39,299 nucleotides of DNA from Verrucomicrobiota bacterium (GTDB lineage Bacteria > Verrucomicrobiota > Verrucomicrobiia > Limisphaerales > JACRJY01): NCBI GenBank assembly GCA_016235585.1, contig JACRJY010000132.1, forward strand, positions 1 through 39,299. The letters run 5' to 3'. Made by a program: the position numbers and the translations under genes. Position 1 is the stretch's first letter. Every line of letters begins with the position of its first letter. A model generated the notes under the pieces. It saw only the letters and a list, made by a program, of their open reading frames with translations. It was not told the DNA's origin and did not search any database. Below are positions 16,413-27,200 of this stretch, piece after piece.

Positions 16413-16916
16413 ATTTGCCTGTCGTTTGCCGGGGCGATTTTACCGGGCATCGGCGCGCACCGGTTTCGGATGTGGCGTTGATTGACATGGCACCATCATC
16501 GCCGTGCAGAGTCACAGCGGGCAATCATATGTTTGTGGCCGGTCTGCCCGACCACGATGAAAGCGAAACGCCTGCCGCCTGTTCTGCCGCAGCGCCCTTC
16601 ACTCGTGGCGCAGACAGTGCAAAGCCCGCGTGAGGGCAATCCGCGCCCGCCGCCGGACGACGCTCAAGCCGCGCCGGAGCGGAGCGGCAGCCCAACGTCA
16701 CCGCCAGTCGGTCGGCAGGCCGGGGAGCGTTGCGCGCAGGATTGCCGTGATGATCCTGTGCTCGTCGTCGCCGAGGCAGGTGAATTCGCGGTTCCCGCCG
16801 GAGCGCGCGCTTTATGCCGGCATACGCACGCATCTTGACGGCGGAGTGTGGATCATGCAGCTGCACCGGTAAGTTCCGCAAAAGTGAGTGCCGCTGCTCC
16901 TGCTCGGTTCTGGATT
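16413..16916. other. 500-bp stretch without a convincing gene; possible decayed fragment
   Basis: No frame here has a convincing start, conserved motif or normal length. On the minus strand two adjoining fragments in different frames look protein-like: one at about 16812-16870 reading H-D-P-H-S-A-V-K-M-R-A-Y-A-G-I-K, and one at 16698-16811 reading G-G-N-R-E-F-T-C-L-G-D-D-E-H-R-I-I before a stop. They could be remains of a frameshifted gene, but I cannot assign a family. Confidence 0.25.
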
Positions 16917-17954
16917 TCAATTCGGCTTTCGCGCCGTGAACACGCTGCGGTTGGCGGCGGTGGGCTGGAAGCCGAATTTGTGGAAGCCGAGTTCGCGCAG
17001 CAGCGGCTTGAGTTCGCCGACGGAGTAGCACCTGCCCTCGGTCGAGTGCATGAGGATGACGGAGTATTCCGCGACGGGGCGCGGGCCGGTCTTGGCGGCG
17101 TCGAGGTGCATGTCGTGGATGACGAGCAGCCCGCCCGGCTTCAGCGCGCGGAAGGACGCGGCGAGGAGTTGCCGCACCTTCGGCGTGTCCCAGTCGTGCA
17201 GGACGTTGGAGAAGAGATGCACGTCGAAGCCCGTGGGCAGCGGCGCGGTGAACATGTCGCCCGTGAGGACGGAAACTTTCTTCGCGAAGCCGCGCTCGGC
17301 GATGAGTCTTTCTGCAACTTGATTGACTGGCGGCTTTTCAAACACCGCCGCCGTGAGATGCGGATGCGCGGCCACCACGGCGCAGGCGTAGATGCCGGAG
17401 CCGCCCGCGATGTCGAGGAAGCGCCGCTGCCGCCGCAGGTCGAGAGCGCGCGCCATCGCGCGGCCCAGATACACGCCCCGGCAGTCCATCGCGGCGGTGA
17501 AGGTGCGCGCGAAGTCCGGCGCTTCCATCGCCTTCGACCATTCCTTTTCGGACTTGGAGCTGCCCCAGTTCGCCGGCTTGTCCGTGCGGAGCACTTTCAG
17601 CAAGTCCACGCAGACGGGACGGTCCTTGAGCGAGGCGTAATAAGGGCCGAGAAACCACCGTGAACCTTGGACGAGATGCTCGCGGGCGAGCCGGGTCGTG
17701 CTGAACACGCCGCCTTTGTTTCGGACGAGGCCGAGCGAGGTGAACAACGTCAGCATCACGTCCGTGGGGCGCACGGTGATTTGGAAATGGCGGCAGATGG
17801 TTTTCAAATCTGCGGGCCGCTTGGCGAGCCACGTGAAGAAATCCAGATAAACAATCCCGACGGTGACCATGTCCACCGCGTAGATGCTGTCGCGGAAGCG
17901 GTAAATCTCCAGCGGATCGGTGCGCGGTGGCGTGGTGAGGTTCATGCGCGGCAT
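16917..17954 (-). CDS. SAM-dependent O-methyltransferase, COMT/ASMT-like (methyltransferase family 2)
   Basis: This 345-residue protein has an N-terminal winged-helix dimerisation region (about residues 15-105, with L-T-L-F-T-S-L-G-L-V typical of the family) and a C-terminal Rossmann methyltransferase domain. The SAM-binding loop is D-I-A-G-G-S-G-I-Y-A at residues 181-190. The segment S-N-V-L-H-D-W-D contains H253, at the position of the catalytic base in plant and bacterial O-methyltransferases. Such enzymes methylate hydroxyl groups of small aromatic, quinone or polyketide substrates; the acceptor is unknown, and no biosynthetic cluster surrounds it. The start may be 17954 or the ATG three codons later at 17945; neither has a Shine-Dalgarno site. 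It is transcribed divergently from the giant gene at 18237. Confidence 0.88.
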   Translation of the reverse strand: MPRMNLTTPPRTDPLEIYRFRDSIYAVDMVTVGIVYLDFFTWLAKRPADLKTICRHFQITVRPTDVMLTLFTSLGLVRNKGGVFSTTRLAREHLVQGSRWFLGPYYASLKDRPVCVDLLKVLRTDKPANWGSSKSEKEWSKAMEAPDFARTFTAAMDCRGVYLGRAMARALDLRRQRRFLDIAGGSGIYACAVVAAHPHLTAAVFEKPPVNQVAERLIAERGFAKKVSVLTGDMFTAPLPTGFDVHLFSNVLHDWDTPKVRQLLAASFRALKPGGLLVIHDMHLDAAKTGPRPVAEYSVILMHSTEGRCYSVGELKPLLRELGFHKFGFQPTAANRSVFTARKPN

Positions 17955-17974
17955 AAGTGTGGAGAGGATGACGG

Positions 17975-17995
17975 AGTGGCGTGTGATTCGCCACT
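17975..17995. other. Small hairpin in the divergent intergenic region
   Basis: AGTGGCG (17975-17981) pairs perfectly with CGCCACT (17989-17995) around a 7-nt loop. It lies upstream of the methyltransferase start in the 282-bp region shared with the divergent giant gene. It has no T run, so it is more likely a regulatory or chance palindrome than a terminator. Confidence 0.25.
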
Positions 17996-18099
17996 GGAAA
18001 GCATCCGGGCAATTTCAAACTCTCATTTCCAATGTGCGAGGGGGCGTGATCTGAAAGTCTGATCTGTGCCTCGTTCCTACACATTTTCTGCCTTATGCC

Positions 18100-18127
18100 T
18101 TGCAATCCTACACTGGATTGCTATTTA
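18100..18127 (+). promoter_or_regulatory. Weak promoter candidate for the GloVer giant gene
   Basis: TTGCAA (18100-18105) and TATTTA (18122-18127) are spaced by 16 nt. They lie about 110 nt before the ATG at 18237, leaving a longer leader than at other genes here. No other element is decisive. Confidence 0.2.
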
Positions 18128-18236
18128 GCTGTGCGTCCGCAGTAAACCTCATGGGGATTTCACACGAGCCAAGGTTTTTCTGGAGGGAACGCGCTCGGTT
18201 TTTACGGATTATTTGCTGGCAGCCAATTACTCAAAC

Positions 18237-21200
18237 ATGAACACCTCGCACTGTTATTCCCTGTTCAACCATATCATCAGGCGATGCACCGCCGCTCTGC
18301 TGGCCACCGCCTTTGGGCTTGGGCTAACAGCCAGCACCCACGGGGCCGTCACCTACTTGCAGGTGACGTTCAGCTCGGACGCCGACGCCAGCTTGGTGCT
18401 GAACACCGGAACCTTCGTGGTGGCGAACGCGCTGGGGAACGGGCCGCAAAGCACGACCATCAACGGCGTGCCTTTCGACACGTCGCAGGCAAACCTGGGC
18501 AATTTCGCCAATGGCGGCGGGGATTTCTCGACGCAGTTCTCGTCGGGCGGCGCGCTGGACAAGCTGTTCACCGCGCTCGTCTTCACGCCCAACACCGATC
18601 CGGGCACGCTGACATTGACCGGGTTGACGCCCGGGGCCAGCTACCGGGTGCAGCTCCTTTTCTGCAATCAGGTCAACAACACCGGCGTGCCGCAGCGCGT
18701 CCAGATTCAGGGCGAGAATTTTGACACGGGCGATTATGGCAGCTCGGCCATCGCCGTCCGGGCGGAGTTTGTCGCCAGCGGCACCAGCGAGGTTGTCAAC
18801 CTGCTGAATTTGGGCAACCGCACGGTGATGAACGGCTATGTGCTCCATTCCCTGGCTCCGTCCCCGGAAATCCAGGTCTCCGGCAACGGCACGGTCATCG
18901 CCGATGGCGACACGACGCCCACCACGATGGATCACACGGGCTTCGGCGTCCCGGCGGGCACTCGCACCTACACCATCGCGAATGCCGGTTCGCTTGATCT
19001 CCACATCACCAACATCACCGTCAGCGGCGCGAACGCCGCGGATTTCACGGTGGGCACGCTCACCCCGGCCAGTCCCATCGCCGCCGGCGGCAGCGCGACG
19101 TTCACGGTGACGTTCACGCCCGGCGCGGCGGGTGCGCGGACGGCTTCGATTGCGATTGAGAACGATGATTCAGATGAAAATCCCTACAACTTCGACATCA
19201 ACGGCGGTGTCTTCGATCCCACGCTCACGACGCTGGTGAATTTCAACTACAACGGCAACGGCGGGTATCCCCGCAGCGGCCTCGTTCTGGGCACGGACGG
19301 AAACTTCTACGGGATGACGGAAAACGGCGGCAACAACGGCTACGGAACTGCCTTCATGGTGACGCCGGCCGGGGTGCTGACGACATTGGTTCATTTCAAC
19401 TACAGCGGCAACGGCGGGAATCCCTACGGCGCCCTGATGCAGGGCAGTGACGGGAATCTCTACGGGATGACTCAAACCGGCGGCAACAACGGCTACGGGA
19501 CGGTCTTCAAGATGACGCTGGGCGGGACGCTGACGACGCTGGCGAGTTTCAACGGCAGCAATGGCCGGTATCCCCGGGGCAGCCTGGTGGAGGGTGCGGA
19601 CGGGAACTTCTACGGAATGGCCAACCAAGGCGGCAACTACGGCAACGGAACTGCATTCAAAGTGACGCCGGGCGGCACAATCACGACACTGGCAAGTTTC
19701 AACTACTACAGCACCGGCGGATATCCCGTTGGCAGCCTGGTATTGGGCGCGGATGGTGATTTCTACGGCATGACCGCAGACGGCGGCAGTTCTGGTCAGG
19801 GGACCGCGTTCAAGATGACTCCCGGCGGGACGCTGACAACGCTGGTTCATTTCAACTCCGGCATCGGCACGTATCCGCAGGGCGGCTTTGTGCAGGGCAG
19901 TGACGGAGATTTCTACGGGACGACCTACCAGGGCGGCAGCGGTGGCAATGGGACGGCGTTCAAGATGACGTCCGCCGGGGTGCTGACGACGCTGGTGAAT
20001 TTCAACGGTGGCAACGGCTCGTATCCCTACGGCAGCCTGGTGCAGGCCACCGACGGGGATTTCTATGGGATGGCACAGCAGGGCGGCAACAACGGCTATG
20101 GGACCGTGTTCAAGATGACGCCTTCCGGGACGCTGACGACGCTGGCGAATTTCAACAACAGCAACGGCTCGTATCCCTACGGCGGCCTGGTGCAGGCCAT
20201 GGACGGAGACTTCTACGGGACGACCTCCACTGGCGGCAGCAGCGGCTACGGCACTGTTTTCCGTCTGTCTGCGGGAGCGCCGCCGTTCTCCACGGCGGAG
20301 ATCGGCGTCCACAATGGCGCGGACAACGGTTCGCCGGAACTGACCGATGGCCAGTCCTCGGTGGTGAGCTTCGGCAACACCACGACCGGCACGCCGGTCT
20401 CGCACAGCTTCACCGTGACGAACAGCGGCGTGGACAGCCTCGTGATCTCCGGCATCGGGTTGCCGGCGGGCTTCGCGCTGGCGGGCAGCCCGACGTTCCC
20501 GCAGAGCATCACAAGCGGCACGATGTGGACGTTCCAGGCCGAGTTCACCGCCGCTTCCGCAGGCAACTTCACCGGCAGCCTGAACATCACGAACAGCGAC
20601 CACAACGAGCGCATCTTCAACTTCCCCGTCAGCGCGGACGCCTTTGATCCCGGCACGACCCCGGAGATCGCGGTCTTCAATGGCGCGGACAACAGTGCGC
20701 CGGAACTGGCCGACGGGCAGGCGACGGCGGTGAATTTTGGCCAGTCTCTCGCCGCGCCCGGCACGCCGTCGGTGGTGCGGAGCTTCACGGTCACGAACAG
20801 CGGCACGGCGCATCTCACGGTGTCGGGCATTTCGCTGCCCAGCACCTACTCGCTGGTCGGCGTCACGCTGCCGCAGGTCATCGGCATCGGGGCGTCGTGG
20901 ACGTTTCAGGTGGCGTTGACCGGCGTGGTCAGCGGCGTCGTGAGCATCGCCAACACGGACGCGGACGAGAACCCCTTCGACTTCCCGGTCACCGGCACGG
21001 TCATCACGCCCGCGCTCACCACGCTGGTGAATTTCGACAACAGCAACGGCAGTTATCCCAATGGCGATCTCGTGCTGGGCAGTGACGGGGATTTTTACGG
21101 GATGACCCAGAGCGGCGGCAGTTCCGGTTCCGGGACGGCGTTCAAGGTGACGCTGGGCGGAGTGCTGACGACGCTGGTGAATTTCAATTACAGCAACGGC

Positions 21201-24200
21201 TCGAATCCCAGAGGCAGCCTGATCCAGACGGCGGACGGGAATTTCTACGGAATGACCGAGAGCGGCGGCAACAACGGCAATGGAACTGCCTTCAAGATGA
21301 CACCGGCGGGGGTGCTGACGACGCTGGTGCATTTCAACTACAGCAACGGCAGCAATCCCCGTGGCAACCTGGTGCTGGGCGCGGACGGGAACTTCTACGG
21401 CATGGCCCAGAGCGGCGGCAACAACGGCTATGGCACGGTGTTCAAGATGACGCCCGCCGGGACGCTGACGACGCTGGTGAATTTCAACTATTCCGGCAAC
21501 GGCGGGTATCCCTACGGCAGTCTCGTGCTGGGCAGCGACGGGGACTTCTACGGCATGACCCGGCAGGGCGGCAACAACGGGCAGGGAACGGTGTTCAAGA
21601 TGACGCCCGCCGGGACATTGACAACGCTGGTGAATTTCAACGGGGGCAACGGCGGGTATCCCCGGGGCAGTCTCGTGCAGGGCGAGGACGGGGACTTCTA
21701 CGGGATGACTGAAAGTGGCGGCAGCAACGGCAGCGGGATCGTGTTCAAAATGACGCCCGCCGGGACGCTGACGACGCTAGTGAATTTCAACTACGGCAAC
21801 GGCGCGTATCCCCAAGGCAGCCTCGTGCGGGCCAACGACGGGGATTTCTACGGGCTGACCTATTACAGCAGCCCCGGCTCCGGGACGGCGTTCAAGCTGA
21901 CCCCGGCGGGGACACTGACGACGCTGGTGTATCTCAACACCAGCGGCGGCGGCAGCGGCTACTCCGCCGGCAGCCTGGTGCAGGGCGTTGACGGGAATCT
22001 CTACGGGATGAGTGAAAGTGGCGGCACCGGCAACAGTGGCACGCTCTTCCGCCTGTATGTCGGCGCGCCGCCGTTCTCCACGGCGGAAATCGCCGTCCAC
22101 AACCGTGCGGACAACAGCGCGCCGGAACTGACCGACGGGCAGGCGTCGGCGGTGAGCTTCGGCAACACCACGACCGGCACGCCGGTCACGCGCAGCTTCA
22201 CGGTGACGAACAGCGGCGTGGACAGCCTCGTGATTTCCGCGATCCAGTTGCCCGCCGGCTTCGCGCTCTTGGGCAGCCCGGCGTTTCCGCAGAACGTGCC
22301 GAGCGGGACGATGTGGACGTTCCAAGTGGAATTCAGCGCCGCGTCCGCCGGCAATTTCAGCGGCAGCCTGAACATCACCAACAGCGACTTCAACGAGAAG
22401 GTCTTCAACTTCGTCATCAGCGCAGATGCCTTCGATCCGGGCACGGCCCCGGAAATCGCCGTTCACAACGGCGCGGACAACAGTGCGCCGGAGCTGACGG
22501 ACGGCCAGGCGGCAGTGGTGGATTTCGGCGAGTCCCTCGCCGTCCCCGGCGCGCCGCCCACGCTGCGGAGCTTCACGGTCACGAACAGCGGCACTGCGCA
22601 CCTCACGGTGTCGGGCATCTCGCTGCCCACGGGCTTCTCGGTGGTTGGCGTGACCTTCCCGCAGGTGGTCGGGGCCGGGGCGTCGTGGACGTTTCAAGTG
22701 GCGTTGAGCGCCGTGGCCAGCGGCTCCTTGAGCATCGCCAGCACGGACGCGGATGAGAATCCCTTCGACTTCCCGGTCGCCGGCACAGCCATCATCCCGG
22801 TGTTCACCAAGCTGCTGGATTTCAATTATTATTACGACTCCTTCTCCTATCCCTTGGGCAGCCTGGTGCAGGGCGATGACGGGGATTTCTACGGGATGAC
22901 GCCGGGCGGCTACTACTATTATTACGGAACCGCCTTCAAGATGTCGGCGTCCGGAACACCGACGACGCTGGTGAATTTCAACTACAGCAACGGTGGGAAA
23001 CCCAATGGCAGCCTCGTGCTGGGCCGCGACGGAAACTTCTACGGGATGACTTATTCCGGTGGCAACTCCGGCTATGGGACGGCGTTCAAAATGACGCCGG
23101 CTGGCTCGCTGACGACGCTGGTGGGCTTCAACTACAGCAACGGCGCGTATCCCTACGGCAATCTGGTGCAGGCTGCGGACGGGGACTTTTACGGGATGAC
23201 CCAGCAGGGCGGCAGCTCCGGCTACGGGACGGCGTTCAAGATGACGCCGGACGGCACGCTGACGACGCTGGTGAATTTCGACTACAGCAACGGCGGGTAT
23301 CCCCGTGGCAGCCTGGTGCAGGGTGCGGATGGGGACTTTTACGGGATGACCTATCAGGGCGGCAACTCCGGCCAGGGGACGGTGTTCAAGATGACGGCGG
23401 GCGGCGCGCTGACGACGCTGGTGAATTTCGACAACAGCAACGGCGCGTATCCCCGTGGCAGTCTCGTGCAGGGCGCGGATGGGGACTTCTACGGGATGAC
23501 TGAAAATGGCGGCAACAGCGGCTACGGAACAGTGTTCAAGATGACGCCCACCGGGACGCTGACGACGCTGGTGAATTTCAACGGTGGTAACGGCTCGTAT
23601 CCCTACGGCAGCCTGATCCAGGCCAGTGACGGGGCGTTCTACGGGATGACCCGGTATGGTGGCACCGCCGGCAACGGGACGGTGTTCAAAATGACGCCCG
23701 CCGGAGTGCTGACGACCGTGGTGCATCTCGACTCCAGCACCGGCTACAATCCCGAGGGAGGATTGGTGCAGGCCTATGACGGCACCTTCTACGGACTGAC
23801 CCAGCAGGGCGGCAACAACGGCGGCGGCACAGCCTTCCAATTGTATGTCGGCGCGCCGGGCATTCCGGAAATCGCCGTCCGCAACGGCCCGGACATCAGC
23901 GCCCCCAACATCGCCGACGGCCAGGCCGCCGCAGTGACTTTCGGCACCACGCCGGTCGGCACGGACCTCACCCGCACCTACACCATCACCAACCTCGGCG
24001 CGGCGACGCTCACGATCAGCGGCATTACCGCCTCGGCGGGCTTCACGGTGCTGAACGCCCCGATGTCCGTGGCGGCATTGTCGGCGGCGACCTTCCAGGT
24101 GCGGATGGATGGCGGCACGCTGGGAACCTTCACTGGCACGATCACCATCGGCAACAACGACCCGAACGAAAATCCCTTCAGCTTCGACCTCGTCGGCGTG

Positions 24201-27200
24201 GTGGCCACACCGTTCCCGGAGATTGGCGTCCACAAGGGCGGCGACAACAGTGCTCCGGCGCTGGCCGACGGGCAGACGACCGTGGTGCAGTTGGGCAACA
24301 CCTTCACCGGCTTCGCGCCGGTGACCAACCACTTCACGATCACGAATGCCGGCGGAGCCTCGCTGACCATCAGCGGCATCACGGCTCCGGCGGGCTACAC
24401 GCTGGAAAACGTGCCGACGGTGCTGGGGCCGGGCGGCATGGCGACCTTCCAGGCGATTCTGCTCACGACGGCGGACGGCGTGTTCGCCGGGAGCATCGCG
24501 ATCACGAGCGACGATGCGGACGAGGGTGTGTTCGACTTCCCGGTGTATGGCAAGGTGAACGTGCTGCAATTCACCACGATTGCTAATCTCGACTACTCGG
24601 GGCCGCAGAATCCGCAGTATGGCGCGCTGGTCCAGGGCGGCGACGGGGACTTCTACGGCATGAGCTATTCGGGCGGCAACAACGGTTATGGCACGGTGTT
24701 CAAAGTGACCTCTGCCGGCGTGGTGACGACGCTGGTGGTTTTCAACTACAGCAACGGCGGGTATCCCTACGGCAGCCTCGTGCAGGGCAGTGATGGGAAT
24801 TTCTACGGGATGACGCGGGAAGGCGGCAACAACGGCTATGGGACGGCATTCAAAATGACGCCGACTGGCACGCTCACGACGCTGGTGAATTTCAACTACA
24901 GCAACGGCGCGAATCCCTATGGCAGACTGGTGCAGGGCGGTGACGGGAACTTCTACGGGATGACCTATCAGGGCGGCAACATCGGTTATGGAACCGCGTT
25001 CAAGATGACGCCGGGCGGCACGCTCACGACGCTGGTGAATTTCGGCTACAGCAACGGCGCGTATCCCTACGGCAGCCTGGTGCAAGGCAGTGACGGGGAC
25101 TTCTACGGGATGACGCAGAGTGGCGGCAACAACGGCAATGGAACGGCGTTCAAGATGACGCCGGGCGGCGCGTTGACGACGCTGGTTCACTTCAACAACA
25201 ACAGCGGCCGGTATCCGCAAGGCAGCCTGATGCAGGGCAGCGACGGGAACTTCTACGGGATGACGACGAGCGGCGGCAGCTTCGGCTCTGGCACGGCGTT
25301 CAAGATGACGCCGGGCGGCGCGCTCACGACGCTGGTGAATTTCGACTACAGCAACGGCGCGTATCCCATCGGCAGCCTGGTGCAGGCCAGCGACGGGGAC
25401 TTCTACGGGATGACGCAGAGTGGCGGCAGCTCCGGCAGCGGGACGATATTCAAAATGACGGCGGGCGGGGAGCTGGCGACGCTGGTGAATTTCGACTACT
25501 ACGGCAATGGCGCGTATCCCTACGGCAGCCTGATGCAGGCCTTCAACGGCGACCTCTACGGGATGACCTCTCAAGGCGGCAACAACGGGCAGGGCACGAT
25601 CTTCCGCCTCTCCGTCGGCGCACCGGGCATCCCGGAGATCGCGGTCTTCAACGGCTCCGACAGCAGCGCGCCTCCCATCGGCGACGGCCAGGCTGTCCCG
25701 GTGAATTTCGGCGCGACCACCGTCGGCGCGGACCTCACGCGGGACTTCGCCATCACCAACCTCGGCGCGGCAACACTGACGATCAGCGGCATCACCGCCC
25801 CGGCGGGCTTCACCGTGCTGAACGCGCCGTCCTCCGTCGCGGCGGGGGCGATGGCGGTCTTCCAGTTGCGCTTCAACGCCACGGCGCTCGGCGGCTTCTC
25901 CGGTTCAGTGGTGATTGGCAACAATGATCCGAACGAAAACCCGTTCAACTTCAACGTCGTCGCCCTCGTGGCCACGCCGTTCCCGGAGATTGGCGTCCAC
26001 AGCGGCGCAGACACCAGTGCGCCAATGCTGGTTGACGGTCAGGCGGCGGCGGTGTTGTTTGGCAGCGTCTTCACCGGCCAGCCGGTCACCAACCAGTTCA
26101 CGATCACGAACTCCGGCGCGGCTACGCTGAACATCAGCGGCATCACCGCCCCGGCGGGCTACACGGTGCTGAACGCCCCCGCGTCCGTGGTGGGTGCCGG
26201 AGTGGCGACCTTCCAGGTGGTGCTGGATGCGGCGGCGGCGGGCGTGTTCGCCAGCAGCGTCGAGATCAGCAGCGATGATGCGGATGAAAACCCGTTCAGC
26301 TTCCCCGTCTATGGCAAGGTCAGCACGCTGGCCTTCGCCGTCATCAATCATCTGGACTATTCAGGTGGGCCGAGGAACCCCTACTACGGGCATCTGGTTC
26401 AGGGCGCAGATGGAGACCTCTATGGCATGAGCTATTCGGGCGGCAACAACAGTTATGGCACGGTGTTCAAAGTGACCTCTGCCGGGGTGGTGACCACGCT
26501 GGTGGACTTCAACTACGGCAACGGAGCGTATCCCTACGGCAGCCTCGTGCTGGGCGGCGACGGGGATTTCTACGGAATCACGCGGCAAGGTGGCAACAAC
26601 GGCTATGGAACCGTGTTCAAGATGACGCCGGGCGGAGTGCTCACCACACTTGTGAACCTCGACTACAGCAGCGGGCGGTATCCCTACGGCAGCCTGGTGC
26701 AGGGCAGTGACGGGGATTTCTACGGGATGACCTATGAGGGCGGCAACAGCGGCTATGGAACGGCATTCAAAATGACGCCGACTGGCTCGCTGACGACACT
26801 GGTGAATTTCAACTACAGCAACGGCGGGTATCCCAGAGGCAGCCTAGTGCAGGGCACGGACGGGGACTTCTACGGAATGACCGAGAACGGCGGCAACTCC
26901 GGTGCCGGGACGGCATTCAAGATGACAGCCGCCGGGGTGCTGACGACGCTGGTTCACTTCGACAACGGCAGCAACGGCGGGTATCCCGGCGGCAGCCTCG
27001 TGCAGGGCAGTGACGGGAATTTCTACGGCATGACCCGGCAAGGCGGCAACAACGGCTATGGAGCCGCATTCAAAATGACGCCGACCGGCTCGCTGACGAC
27101 GCTGGTGAGTTTCAACTACAGCACTGGCGGCTCTCCCTATGGCAGTCTGGTGCAGGCCACGGACGGAAACTTTTACGGGATGACCTATCAAGGTGGCAAC

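Noticed and set aside
16525..17031. 168-codon minus-strand frame downstream of the methyltransferase
   Set aside because: It overlaps the 3' end of the methyltransferase in another frame and has no recognisable domain; only short stretches look protein-like, and those shift frame.
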